DNA from: Yimella sp. cx-51
GTDB lineage: Bacteria > Actinomycetota > Actinomycetes > Actinomycetales > Dermatophilaceae
Assembly (NCBI RefSeq): GCF_017654605.1
Contig: NZ_CP072113.1
Coordinates: forward strand, 62,001-126,000
Length of the DNA: 64,000 bases
Direction of reading: 5' to 3'
The translations under genes and the position numbers were made by a program. This document shows, one piece after another, positions 44,252 to 53,494 of this stretch. The notes beneath the pieces were generated by a model. It ran no database searches and had not been told where the DNA came from. It saw only the letters and a program-made list of their open reading frames with translations. Positions within the stretch are counted from its first letter, which is position 1. Each line of letters begins with the position of its first letter.

Positions 44252-45259
44252 CTACTCCGCCTCCTTGGTGCCCTCTTCGATGTCTCGGCGCAGGTTCGGC
44301 GGCAGCTCTAATCCGTACTTCTCGGCCAGCAACATCGTGGCTCCGAAGTGGCGGGCTTGCTTGACCGTGTCGGACAGGATGTGCGAGTTGGTGGCCGCGC
44401 CCGCGAAGACAGCGATCATCGGCATTCCCATTCGGGCGTTCTTCACCGGCACCCGTTTGCCGTCCCCAACCTGCTTGAGCAGCTTTTCAACCGCGGCCAT
44501 CAGGCGGTGGTCGTCCCGTAGCTTCTGGCTCCAGTTGACCCTGTCCTTCGTGACCCTGAAGGCATCACTCGCTCGCTTCACCGAACCAACTTTGGCTACC
44601 TGGTTCTTGTAGGCACGAGCGACCATGCGGTCGATGACGTGCTTCATCTCGGGGTCTTTCGCGTCGTAGCCGTACGAGTAGCAGACGCGCGTCGCGATGG
44701 CTCCGGTCAGTGCCTGCATAGCGATGAGGTCGAGCCCCATTGCCGCTGCGCTGCCGAGCACCGGCACGGGGATCATGGAGAGCGATCCCAGCGCCGCTCC
44801 CTCGCCTGCCCCGATGGTTCTCCATTTCAACGCCATGCGGTTGGTTAGGTCCTCGAGGTCCTTCAAATCGAGGTGACGGAGGTCTTCGATTGACTCGACC
44901 TTCCTACCCTGCTCGCGGTGGTAGGCCAGTACCTTCTCGGGATCCGTCAGCTCGACGACCCAGTCGTTGAGGAGTTCGAGCAGCTGGACGATGTTGTGAA
45001 CGGTCGGCACCAGCGCCACGTCCACCATTCCGCCAGCAGCGTCCTTGACCTTCTCAGGCGTTGCGTCTGCGACCTTCTTGCCAGCGTGCAAGGCGGCGCT
45101 CTTGGTGGCCTCGACGGATGATCGGAGGGCCGCTCGAGCCTTCGGAGGAAGTGGTGCCTTGCGACCTTCTGCCTTCTTCTTCCAGTGCGCTTGAAGATCA
45201 GCCCACCGCTTGCGCTCGTAAGCGGACATGGAATTTGGTGGGGGCACCTCGACGCTCAT
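44252..45259 (-). CDS. EcsC-family protein
   Basis: 335 residues from ATG 45259 (ATG 45229 is an alternative). The C-terminal 230 residues match EcsC: hydrophobic AGEGAALGSLSMIPVPVLGS and AAAMGLDLIAMQALTGAIAT, and near the end ATNSHILSDTVKQARHFGAT. The first 90 residues are a charged, Lys/Ala-rich helix. EcsC was named from a Bacillus ABC-transporter operon, and its molecular role is unknown. It is near, but not coupled to, genes of a possible defence region. Confidence 0.85.
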   Translation of the reverse strand: MSVEVPPPNSMSAYERKRWADLQAHWKKKAEGRKAPLPPKARAALRSSVEATKSAALHAGKKVADATPEKVKDAAGGMVDVALVPTVHNIVQLLELLNDWVVELTDPEKVLAYHREQGRKVESIEDLRHLDLKDLEDLTNRMALKWRTIGAGEGAALGSLSMIPVPVLGSAAAMGLDLIAMQALTGAIATRVCYSYGYDAKDPEMKHVIDRMVARAYKNQVAKVGSVKRASDAFRVTKDRVNWSQKLRDDHRLMAAVEKLLKQVGDGKRVPVKNARMGMPMIAVFAGAATNSHILSDTVKQARHFGATMLLAEKYGLELPPNLRRDIEEGTKEAE

Positions 45260-45389
45260 GCGATGCAGGCTAACCGTCGAGAGTGGGGCCGCGCTTGCCT
45301 TCGTCGTGAAGGGTTCAATCAAGTCCGTCGGTCATTACACGGCCGTCACTGTAGGCACGAGCCTCCCACCAATGGGCGCAGTAAGTGCG

Positions 45390-46376
45390 TCAGGCGACGG
45401 GGTAGCTCTGCTGCAGCCAGGCTGGCTTCTCGTCTGGGGTGTGTGCCATCAAGCACGCGTCTTGCACGAGCACTTCGACGGGCCAGGCGAACTCGTGCGA
45501 GGCGAACCGTTGTGCCATCCACGGGGTGACGCCGTGAGCTGCCCGAGCGCTCCGGTGAGGGCGGCGAGTCCGTCGCCGTCCTTGCCGCGTGAGGCGAAGA
45601 CGATCGCCTGCTCGATGTCGTTCTCGAAGCACGACGCCACGTACATCGCACCGGCGAGCACGCGGTTGGCGCGGTCGTTCGGAGCGATCTCATTGAGCGT
45701 CGAGAGCGACGCATGTGCATCTGCGCCGCACGTGACGTGCTCGTCGGTGGCAGTGACGGGCGCCTGGCTGTACGCCTCGAACATCGTCTCGGTGATGGGA
45801 GCGCAGTCGGGGCGGGCCATCAGAGCGGCGAGCATGCGGCACAACAACACCGCTGGGCTCGCACCGATCTCCGCGTCGTGGGTGAGAGACGCGAGCTCGA
45901 ACGCGGCGGAGTCCATCGGGTCCGCTGTCGGGGTGACTGCCAGCAGTGACAACGGGGCGACTCGAACGATGCCGTGCACCCCGCGCGACGTCCCGCCCTT
46001 GGGCTTCAGGCCGTCTTTGACCGCGGTCACCGTGCCGGTTGGGTTGCCGTGCTGCTCCTGGAACGGCTTCAGCCGCACGAGCCACGGCCATTCGTGACCG
46101 GGCATTTCCGCCACCAGTTCGCCCGACTCATGTCCGACGCTCCACGCCAACAGGTCGTGCCCAGTGGCTGAGAGCAGCTTCGACAGGTTGCGGTCCTGCG
46201 GTCCGCGCCACGACCGGATGAGGGAATGCAGCTGGTAGACCGCGAGCTCCGTCGCGACTCAGGGTGTGATCGGTTCGTCGTACGACGAAATCGCAGCTGT
46301 CATCCAGCGCAAGCCCGATCATCATTCCGCGGTACCGCTCCTGCAGCCTGGCCGCGTGGTTCATGTCAACGAGCAT
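45390..46376 (-). pseudogene. Decayed ADP-ribosylglycohydrolase paralogue
   Basis: Three pieces in different frames. ATG 46376 begins MNHAARLQERYRGMMIGLAL within the first codons; a shift near 46250 moves to LAVYQLHSLIRSWRG and on through LLAWSVGHESGE; a shift near 45540 moves to HGVTPWMAQRFASHEF and the stop at 45390. The middle piece aligns with the DraG family (APLSLLAVTPTADPM, LASLTHDAEIGA, NDRANRVLAGAMYVA). The metal-binding DxDT motif has become GKDGDGLAAL and the N-terminal GDS is LDDS, so catalysis was lost too. It overlaps the intact paralogue upstream by 11 bp. Confidence 0.8.
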
Positions 46377-47865
46377 GGTGCATCGCCTCCTCCATGGCGG
46401 TGCTCCACAGCAGTCCGCCGATTCGATTGACCTTCAGTGCTTTTCGGATGTCGTCGGCCGCCTGCGCAGGCTCGACACCGCAGTGCTTGACCGCGTACAG
46501 CAACGCCACGGACGGGGTGCGGTGCTCCGCGCGGACGCAGTGCAGCAGCACCCGATGACCTTCATCGACCAGCCCGACGACCGCATCAGCCGCGTCATGC
46601 AGCGCAATGGGTAGGTCAGCATGAGTTTCGGGATCGTCGCTGTCGACGAGCCACTGGACGACGTGGTGGTCTTGCATCTCCGCGGTGCCGACTCGACTGA
46701 GCGAGACGACTGCGGTGCAGCCGAGTTCGTCGCGGTGGGCCAGATCGGCCTCGGTGCCGAGGACGACGCGGTCATCGGCGGGATGTGCGACGCCAAGACG
46801 GCGGGTCTCGACGACCATGCGCTCGGCGAGCGGCCATTCGCCCGCTTCAACAGGTGCACCGATTCCGGCAAGCGCGGTCTGTAGGGCGAGGCTGATGAGA
46901 TCTGTTCCGCGCAGACCGGGCCAACCGTGCACGTCGCGTCGCCAGCGCCACGGGAGTCCGCTGACGCCGTAGCGCGCACCGATCAATGCGCCGGCGATCG
47001 CAGCCACTGTGTCGGTGTCGTTGCCGATCGCGACCGCGCGCTGCAGAGCACGGGTGGGGTGGCCGGGTGCTCCGGTATCGGTCGAGATGATCGCGGACCA
47101 CGCAGCCCGGAACGCGGTGACGGTGAAACCGTTGGGGGAGAACGACATCGGATCGCCGTTCTCGGCTTCATCGATCCACTGGGACCACTGCTCTTGCTCA
47201 TCAGCAGGCAAGAGGTCAAGGCCGGCTCGGGGGTCAAGGTGCCCCTCTAAGACGGCAACCCGCACCGACTCGGCGTGCAACACGCACGAAGCAATCGCGA
47301 GCGGATCGGCATGGGTGAGGGATGCGACCGCACGAGCTGCGGCGGCTGTGGCCCGTCGATCGTGCACGCGGGTGAGGCCGACGATCCCGTTGCGCATCAG
47401 GGCGCCGTTGCCGGCAGCGCGCGGGTTGCCGGCGCTGTAGTCGGTGGCCTCCTTCGTGCAGCACATCGCCCACGGGAAGTCGGGTTCGTCAACGGAGCGG
47501 TCGCCGATGCGTGCGCCGTAATGGGCGTACCCCTCGGCAGCACCCAGGACGTCACGAGTCTGGTTGCCGATGTCGGTAGCGCCGGCGTTCTTCCAGTCGA
47601 TGAATGCGCGGGCGACTTCGTTCAGCGCGTCACTGTCGCTGCTCAGAGCGCCACCGGCTGCCGACGCCTGCGCGATGCAGATCGCCATCTGGCTGTCGTC
47701 CGACCACTCTCCGGGTGCGTACGGGCCGAGTCCGCCGCCGATCATCTCAGCGCCGCCTTCGCGGACGGGACTGCGGAACTCGTACGGGACGCCAAGTGCG
47801 TCACCGATGGCTTGGCCGAGCAAGACGCCGGCTGCGCGGTCTCGTTGGACAGGCTTGGGTTCCAC
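46366..47865 (-). CDS. ADP-ribosylglycohydrolase fused to dual-specificity-phosphatase-like domain
   Basis: 499 residues from GTG 47865 behind AGGAG. Residues about 1-320 are a DraG/ARH fold with intact metal motifs: LLGQAIGDALGVPYEF, WSDDSQM, and GNDTDTVAAIAGALIGARYG. Residues about 350-499 contain the cysteine phosphatase loop HCVRAEHRTPS (H-C-x5-R) with a nearby DADA-type Asp. Such a pair could remove ADP-ribose and a phosphate from the same target; that is inference. In operon with the decayed paralogue downstream and in a neighbourhood of nuclease, FRG and EcsC genes. Confidence 0.88.
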   Translation of the reverse strand: MEPKPVQRDRAAGVLLGQAIGDALGVPYEFRSPVREGGAEMIGGGLGPYAPGEWSDDSQMAICIAQASAAGGALSSDSDALNEVARAFIDWKNAGATDIGNQTRDVLGAAEGYAHYGARIGDRSVDEPDFPWAMCCTKEATDYSAGNPRAAGNGALMRNGIVGLTRVHDRRATAAAARAVASLTHADPLAIASCVLHAESVRVAVLEGHLDPRAGLDLLPADEQEQWSQWIDEAENGDPMSFSPNGFTVTAFRAAWSAIISTDTGAPGHPTRALQRAVAIGNDTDTVAAIAGALIGARYGVSGLPWRWRRDVHGWPGLRGTDLISLALQTALAGIGAPVEAGEWPLAERMVVETRRLGVAHPADDRVVLGTEADLAHRDELGCTAVVSLSRVGTAEMQDHHVVQWLVDSDDPETHADLPIALHDAADAVVGLVDEGHRVLLHCVRAEHRTPSVALLYAVKHCGVEPAQAADDIRKALKVNRIGGLLWSTAMEEAMHHAR

Positions 47866-48571
47866 AGTACTCCTTGATGTCGGTACGACAAATAATAGCT
47901 AGCGAACAGGATATTCTTGTCAGTATGGACAAATATTGCTCATATGCAATCGGTGGTCGTGGCTCGGGCAGGCGTCGCCGGAGCCATAGATGGGCCGAGC
48001 TGGTCTTGGAGCGGCCGCGTTGCCGCCGAGGTTGGCCAATGAGTTGGCTTGTAGCGGCATTCTGCGGTCGCTCTCCAGGCTTCTTCCAGGGCATACAGAG
48101 ACCGGGGCGCGTCCGGTTCGACGGGCCTATGGACTGCTACAGAGCGGGGTTCGTGGTCTATGAGTCGGGTAGGAGATCTCACATCTCGCGTCCGGCAAGA
48201 TATGGACTGCTGCATCGGCGTTGCGCCCTTGCCTCTGAGCCGTGCAGCGGTTGCCGGTCGTTCGAGGGCGTTCCCCCAGGCGCTGAGAAGGCCGAGGGGG
48301 ATCACTGATGGGCGCTCCTGAGCCCATAGATCTAGGCAGGGAGCTGCGACTTATCCACACTCCGCGGCTACGAGACCTGGGATGTCAGTGCTTGCGCGTA
48401 CGGTCACGTCGTCGGCTAACTGATCGCCCTCTTCGTACCTAGCACATAGGAGAAACATGTCAGCAGGAGTACTGAGTCTAATAAAACCAATAAAGCTAAT
48501 AGCTTGTGCTGCGATTGTACCGTGAGGAGCTTGCGATCTTGCGATTGTTGGCAACGAATCTCGGATTTCGA
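47866..48571. other. 706-bp gap with no convincing gene
   Basis: AT-rich blocks (47880-47950 and 48470-48520) flank GC-rich sequence. An open frame beginning at ATG 47925 (about 127 codons) has an Arg/Gly-rich, unlikely protein. TTATCCACA at 48351-48359 matches the DnaA box consensus once. The left AT-rich block probably holds the promoter of the glycohydrolase gene. Confidence 0.5.
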
Positions 48572-49609
48572 TCAGCGTCCTTCGGCGTCGCGATCGACCG
48601 CGAACACCTGACGCAGCGGCATCAGCTGACGCCATCGTGCCGGCAACTCTTGATAGTGCTGCATGGTCAGTTCGACGATGTCGGCGCCAGTCAGGAGCCG
48701 CAGATTCTGTCGCTCACGCTCCAGGTCAACGGCGTCCTTGCTGTAGGTGCCGAGCGTGACGAAGAGCCCCAGTTCATTGGACGCCAAGGTGCCAATCAGG
48801 CGCTGGACGTCCGGTCGCGACTGCGTGGCGGTGGTGTGCTTGCACTGCACCTTGATGATCGGGGGTTCCAGGCCAAGGGGATCGCGATGGGCGATCACGT
48901 CGACGCCGCCGTCGCCGGTGTAGGGAGTGACGCGGGCCTGGTAGCCCATCGAGACTAATAGGTCGGCGGTGAACTCTTCGAACTGTTGATGAGACATCTC
49001 CGCCAGCAACTGCTTTTGCACGAAGTCACGAGTGAACTGACTAATGCGTGCAGCACTTGGCTCATCAGCGGCCCAGCCTTCGACCGCTTCTTCGGTGGGC
49101 TCAGCTGTCACGGGGTCTGTGTGTACAGGGGTGACGTCGTCGGATGCTGACGCGAGGTACTGCTCGAAGACCGATCTGTTGTGTCGCACGCGGAACAGCG
49201 TGATGGCCGAACCGATCTCGTACAACGCTTGCTGGGGGAAGATGCCGCGTGGCACTCCGGTCCGGATCCAGCGGACACGTCGGCGGTGGCGGTGCAATGG
49301 CTCGGATTGGATGAACTCGTACGGCCCGTCGATGACGCCGAAGTTGAGAGTGCTGTCGGCTTTGTAGGGCGAGATCACGATGTCGCCCGGGCGCATCTCG
49401 AACGCAAAGCGAAGCAAGATTCCGGCCCAAACAGGAATAGCACCGGCTTTCGCTTCAGGAAAGGTCTGTTGCAGAAGCACCTTGAGAGCGTCCCTGTCGT
49501 CCCCGATCTGGCGAAGGTCGCCGATGCCCTCCCACCCGATACTGATGAAGTTTCCGGTGACTAAGTCAGGTCCGAGAACATCGTTGTGAATACCCCACAT
49601 GTTCGTCAC
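48572..49609 (-). CDS. Mrr-like restriction endonuclease
   Basis: 345 residues from GTG 49609, with AAGGAG inside the upstream gene's last codons. Residues about 1-110 form an Mrr-type N-terminal module (MWGIHNDVLG, FISIGWEGIGDLRQI, GDIVISPYK). The C-terminal Mrr catalytic domain has D-(x)n-QxK: GDGGVDVIAHRD and IKVQCKHT. Mrr family enzymes cut modified DNA. The GTGA overlap ties it to the PD-(D/E)XK-like gene, suggesting a two-protein nuclease system. Confidence 0.88.
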   Translation of the reverse strand: MTNMWGIHNDVLGPDLVTGNFISIGWEGIGDLRQIGDDRDALKVLLQQTFPEAKAGAIPVWAGILLRFAFEMRPGDIVISPYKADSTLNFGVIDGPYEFIQSEPLHRHRRRVRWIRTGVPRGIFPQQALYEIGSAITLFRVRHNRSVFEQYLASASDDVTPVHTDPVTAEPTEEAVEGWAADEPSAARISQFTRDFVQKQLLAEMSHQQFEEFTADLLVSMGYQARVTPYTGDGGVDVIAHRDPLGLEPPIIKVQCKHTTATQSRPDVQRLIGTLASNELGLFVTLGTYSKDAVDLERERQNLRLLTGADIVELTMQHYQELPARWRQLMPLRQVFAVDRDAEGR

Positions 49610-50562
49610 GGAATATCTCCTTCGTCGGTTGAGAGCAGCGCATCCGCATATGCCGCCGCGACATCTAGGCAGAACGTCCGTAGCTGCGGGGCCGTCTCCG
49701 CGTTCAGCCAACCAGCGGCGGTCGTGCCCCACTGCTCCGTTCCCGAGAAACCGAACAGTCGATCAGTCTTAGCGCGGAACTCGTCGGTGGTCAGTGAAGC
49801 GATCGGAATGCCGGTGTTCTGCCCCGCGTAGGAGTGCAGCGGAACGCTGACGGTGCCATCGGCGTAAACGACGACAACCGTGCGGCTGCCGTTCTTGGAT
49901 GGCCCGGGTGCTCCCAGCCGGACATTGGTCGAGCCGTAACGAACTTTGTGGCCTTCTCTGGTCCACCAAGCGATCACCTTTTCGCTCACGGTGCGTTGCT
50001 GGTCCGAGTCGTGCAGAGCTAGGAACTCATCCGGAGTCAGAGCCTTGCGGGCCGCGCGTTGGCGGTCCTGCTCTACGGCACGCACGAAGTCATTTGGCCC
50101 GACGACCGCCGTGAACATCGGAGCCCAGATGCCGCCGTCGATGCGGATCGCCTGCGCTTCGACCAGCCACACAGAGATCCCGTTGTCAGGGTGTTTCTGG
50201 GCGAGATCATTCAGGTACTGCCCTACGGCTCTGAACTCATCGCGGTGCTCTTCGGCGACCACTACCAAACCGCGAGCTTTGGCGGCGACCGCGTAGGCGA
50301 GCCCGCGCGTGAGGTGGTCATGGTCGGCGCGTCCATACTGATTTTCGATGACGAAGGTGGCACCGTCTGCGTCCTCGGTGACGATGTCGATACGCCGGCC
50401 GCCGGTCGTCCATACCTCCGCCCGACCGACCTGAGCGAGGGGCACTCCCACTGCCTCACCGAGCTGGTCGAGACGCTCGGCGAGCAGCGGCGTGAAATCG
50501 GAAGCCTCACCCTTCCACGCGGCGGTGAGCCTCCCGAACTCGATTCGTCCCATTGCGCTCAT
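49606..50562 (-). CDS. PD-(D/E)XK-like protein (E-x-Q variant)
   Basis: 318 residues, ATG 50562 behind GGGAGG. N-terminal 150 residues show a nuclease-fold core: RRIDIVTEDADGATFVIENQ then YGRADHDHLTRGLAYAVAAK, where D ... E-N-Q stands in for D ... E-x-K, as in several PD-(D/E)XK families. C-terminal half resembles a DUF4268-type region (VIAWWTREGHKVRYGSTNVRL). The family is uncharacterised. Coupled to the Mrr-like gene and preceded by no methylase, so it is not a classical R-M system. Confidence 0.7.
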   Translation of the reverse strand: MSAMGRIEFGRLTAAWKGEASDFTPLLAERLDQLGEAVGVPLAQVGRAEVWTTGGRRIDIVTEDADGATFVIENQYGRADHDHLTRGLAYAVAAKARGLVVVAEEHRDEFRAVGQYLNDLAQKHPDNGISVWLVEAQAIRIDGGIWAPMFTAVVGPNDFVRAVEQDRQRAARKALTPDEFLALHDSDQQRTVSEKVIAWWTREGHKVRYGSTNVRLGAPGPSKNGSRTVVVVYADGTVSVPLHSYAGQNTGIPIASLTTDEFRAKTDRLFGFSGTEQWGTTAAGWLNAETAPQLRTFCLDVAAAYADALLSTDEGDIP

Positions 50563-50727
50563 GTGCTGCCTCCCTGTCGGCGGTCATCCTGACACTATGT
50601 GCACGGCAAGCGACGTTTCCGGAACTCGATCAGAACCGTTGTAAGCCAACTACGTCGGTTTCATGTCGAGCGCGACACTTCGGCTGGTTGATGCCGGGGC
50701 TGCTGCACGGATAGGTGACAGGTTCGG

Positions 50728-51627
50728 TCACGCCGCCTGTGTGGCGGGTGTGGTCATGATGGTCTCGAATTCGATGGGGGTCAATCGGCCGAGTCGTTCC
50801 TGACGCCGGCGGCGGTGGTAGGTGCGTTCGGTCCAGGCCACGATCGCCGTCCGCAACTGCTCACGGGTGTCCCAGGCATGCCGGTTGAGCACGTTCTTTT
50901 GCAGCAGCGCGAAGAAGGATTCCATCGCGGCGTTGTCGCCAGCAGCTCCGACCCCGCCCATCGACCCGAGCAGGTCGTGGCTTCGCAGCGCCCGGACGTA
51001 TTTCCGGGCGCGGAATTGAGAGCCGCGGTCGCTGTGCACGATGCACCCGGCCACGGGCATGCCCTCAGCACGGCGTAGCGCGACTGCTGAATTCAACGCC
51101 GCCACAGCCAGTGTCGACCGCATCCGCTCACTCAGGGAATACCCCACGATCCGACCCGAGTACACGTCTTTCACCGCGCACAGGTACAGCTTTCCCTCAC
51201 CGGTGCGGTGCTCGGTGATATCGGTCAGCCACACCTGATTCGGTGCCGTCGCGGTGAACTCGTGCCGCACCACACCCTGCTGGTCGGTGACGGCGAGCAG
51301 ATCGTCATGGACCGGTGGGCCCGGTCGCTTACCGTGCCGGCCAGGACGTTTACCGAAGGCGGACCACCACTGCTTGGACGAGCAGATCCGCCACGCGGTC
51401 CGGGGCACCATCCGGTACCCGTGATCAGCGGCCTCGTCAGCTAGGAAGCGGTACCCGAACCCCGGATCATCAGCATGCGCATCGAACAGTGCGTTCGCGC
51501 GATGGGCTTGCACCCATTCCGCCTCAGTCACGGGCTGGTCGAGCCACCGGTAGTACGCCTGACGACAGAGCTTGAGCACCCGACACGCCACCGTAACCGG
51601 GATCCGGTCACGGTGCAGCTCGCTCAC
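50728..51627 (-). CDS. IS3-family transposase OrfB (integrase core)
   Basis: 299 residues from GTG 51627, overlapping orfA (GTGA). Contains the HTH_21-like N-terminus (VACRVLKLCRQAYYRWL) and rve DDE core: VWLTDITEH, VHSDRGSQF, and NAAMESFFALLQKN. Complete. Confidence 0.95.
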   Translation of the reverse strand: MSELHRDRIPVTVACRVLKLCRQAYYRWLDQPVTEAEWVQAHRANALFDAHADDPGFGYRFLADEAADHGYRMVPRTAWRICSSKQWWSAFGKRPGRHGKRPGPPVHDDLLAVTDQQGVVRHEFTATAPNQVWLTDITEHRTGEGKLYLCAVKDVYSGRIVGYSLSERMRSTLAVAALNSAVALRRAEGMPVAGCIVHSDRGSQFRARKYVRALRSHDLLGSMGGVGAAGDNAAMESFFALLQKNVLNRHAWDTREQLRTAIVAWTERTYHRRRRQERLGRLTPIEFETIMTTPATQAA

Positions 51628-51932
51628 GAGCGGGTAGAGCCTTTTCCCGGCAGGTGCGCCTGCGACAGGTACGCCGCCGCGCGGCGCACCACCTCATTCT
51701 CCTGTTCCAGCAACCGGTTACGGCGCCGTAGATCACACAGCTCGGCCGAGTCAGAGCGGGTCATGCCAGGCTGGGCGCCTTCGTCGATCTCGGCTTGTTT
51801 CATCCAGTTCGACAACGTCATCTCATGGATGCCGAAGTCCTTGGCGATCTGAGCCAACGTCACACCAGATTCGCGGGCACGAGCCACCCTGACAACGTCG
51901 TCACGGAACTCTCGAGGATACGGAGCAGGCAC
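51624..51932 (-). CDS. IS3-family OrfA (HTH)
   Basis: 102 residues from GTG 51932 with GGAGGG 7 bases upstream. HTH (VTLAQIAKDFGIHEMTLSNW) followed by a leucine-rich coiled coil (LRRRNRLLEQENEVVRRAAA). Normally fused to OrfB by frameshifting to make the active transposase. Confidence 0.92.
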   Translation of the reverse strand: MPAPYPREFRDDVVRVARARESGVTLAQIAKDFGIHEMTLSNWMKQAEIDEGAQPGMTRSDSAELCDLRRRNRLLEQENEVVRRAAAYLSQAHLPGKGSTRS

Positions 51933-52019
51933 AGCAACATCCCTCCAGGCCACCCACCCGGGCAAGCCAGATCAGTTGTCACCTATCCGTGCAGCAGTCC
52001 CGACTCTCTATTCGAGTCC

Positions 52020-52057
52020 GCGCGGACCGCCCCAAGATCCCTTGGGACGGTCCGCGC
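52020..52057 (-). terminator. Strong hairpin, terminator of the small secreted-protein gene
   Basis: GCGCGGACCG (52020-52029) and the continuing CCCAAG pair with CTTGGG and CGGTCCGCGC ending at 52057, with one mismatch. It stands 70 bp past the end of the secreted-protein gene, read leftward, just outside the IS3 element. Confidence 0.75.
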
Positions 52058-52129
52058 ATAAAGGACCTACTCGCGCCTTCTTATGCGATGAAATGCGCCC
52101 AAGCCAGGCTGAGTCGCGGACAATAACTG

Positions 52130-52570
52130 TCAGCCCCATCCCCAAAAGTAGGTAAAGGCACCATAGCGGTATGTCATCGCGCCTTGATTGGAGGTGTAGA
52201 CGTAGGACATAGCCTTCTGGCCTTTAGCTACTTTGAAATACGGTGAGTAGCAGTGCAGTGGGCTGCCGGTGTATGTGTAACCCATCGGGGTGCAGGTCTT
52301 CCGAACCCCCGAGGTACCCGAGGCCGCTCCTAGGGACGTCAGCTGTAGGAATCCTCCTCGATAAGTCGTGGGACAGTAGGCGACTGCGTGGGTGCGATAC
52401 GTGTTTACACCGACTCGTTCAACTGAAGTCGTGTAGGTACACGAGCCGATGGTTTGGCTGGCGCCTCCGCCACCGCCTGGATCTTGCTGCGCGGCGTTAG
52501 CCGAGCCAGTAAATCCCCCTGCAAGGATGGTTAGTGCGGTGGCTGCAAAAGCCGTCGTTAGGCGCCTCAT
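52130..52570 (-). CDS. Small secreted protein, unknown function
   Basis: 146 residues, ATG 52570 behind GGGGAGG. Signal peptide MRRLTTAFAATALTILAGG ending TGSANA-AQQ. The mature protein is Tyr/Thr/Gly-rich, has four cysteines (in SCTYT, AYCPT, KTCTP, LHCYS) that could make two disulfides, and an aromatic C-terminus (YGAFTYFWGWG). No family recognised. Composition is lower in GC than the core genes. Confidence 0.75.
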   Translation of the reverse strand: MRRLTTAFAATALTILAGGFTGSANAAQQDPGGGGGASQTIGSCTYTTSVERVGVNTYRTHAVAYCPTTYRGGFLQLTSLGAASGTSGVRKTCTPMGYTYTGSPLHCYSPYFKVAKGQKAMSYVYTSNQGAMTYRYGAFTYFWGWG

Positions 52571-52740
52571 AAATCCTCCCCAAGTAGTTAATAGCTGAGC
52601 ACTTGCATGCTCTCAAGGGCGTGATCCATGGCGATACACCCTTGACCAGTTCTTTACCCGCTCTTGACCAAAGCCTTACGAAAAAGAACCGGGGGTCAAG
52701 TCCCTTGTAGTGGTGTAGCGGCGCGTACCTTTGATCGGTG

Positions 52741-53490
52741 TTAGGCGGTCAGGGCGGGGAGGTTCTCAGCTCCGATCATGGGTTCGGTGGTGGGTGCGGG
52801 ATTGATGCGGCAGCGGGCCAGGACGTCCAGGCCGAGGTAGCGGCGGCCCTCGGCCCATTCATCGGTTTGCTCGGCCAGTACGGCTCCTACAAGCCGGATG
52901 ATCGCGCCCCGGTTAGGGAAGATCCCGACCGAGTCGGTACGACGGCGGATCTCTCGGTTCAGGCGCTCGGCCGGGTTGTTGGACCAGATCTGTGACCACA
53001 CGTCTTTGGGGAACTGCGTGAACGCGAGGATGTCGGCGCGGGCGGTGTCGAGGTGGTCGTGCACGGCCGGGAGTTTCTCGGCGACGTAGTCCAGGAGCCG
53101 GTCGAACTGGGCGTGCACCGAGGGTGCGTCGGGTTGGTCGTACACGCTGTGCAGCATCGCTTTTGAGCGCCGGCCACATGGTCTTGGGTGTGGCGGCTAT
53201 CAGGTTGGCGGCGTAGTGCGTGCGGCACCGTTGCCAGGACGCGCCGGGCAGGTTCGCTGCGACGGCCTCGACCAGGCCCTGGTGGGCATCCGAAGTCACC
53301 AGCCGCACACCGGTCAGGCCGCGGGCGACCAGGTCAGCGAAGAACTCATTCCACGCCGGCCCGGTCTCACTGGTCGCGACCCGGAGCCCGAGGACTTCGC
53401 GGTGCCCATCCCCGTTGACCCCGGTGGCGAGCAGCGCGACGGCGTTGATCACGCGGCCGCCTTCACGGCTTTCATCGCCAGTGCGTCCTG
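52741..53490 (-). pseudogene. IS256-family transposase relic
   Basis: Mutator-type transposase lacking its N-terminus. The upstream part has VNGDGHREVLGLRVATSETG and VTSDAHQGLVEAVAANLPGA with ASWQRCRTHYAANL. One extra A in CAAAAG near 53163 shifts the frame to MLHSVYDQPDAPS and on to WSNNPAERLNREIRRRTDSV and the stop at 52741. The missing N-terminal half ends where an IS3 relic begins. Confidence 0.9.
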
Positions 53491-53494
53491 GGGT

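Larger units (their letters stand above)
50696..52001 (-). mobile_element. Intact IS3-family insertion sequence (about 1306 bp)
   Basis: 25-bp terminal inverted repeats with one mismatch: left 50696-50720, starting GGGGCTGCTGCACGG; right 51977-52001 reads GGGACTGCTGCACGG inward. Carries the orfA/orfB pair. I see no convincing target duplication at the outer edges, so exact ends may be off by a few bases. Confidence 0.88.

Noticed and set aside
47925-48308. 127-codon frame in the gap before the Mrr-like gene
   Set aside because: Arg/Gly-rich, no ribosome site, no family; left as a non-genic gap.
48351-48359. Single TTATCCACA DnaA box
   Set aside because: One isolated box without AT-rich unwinding region, clustered boxes or dnaA/dnaN nearby is not an origin.
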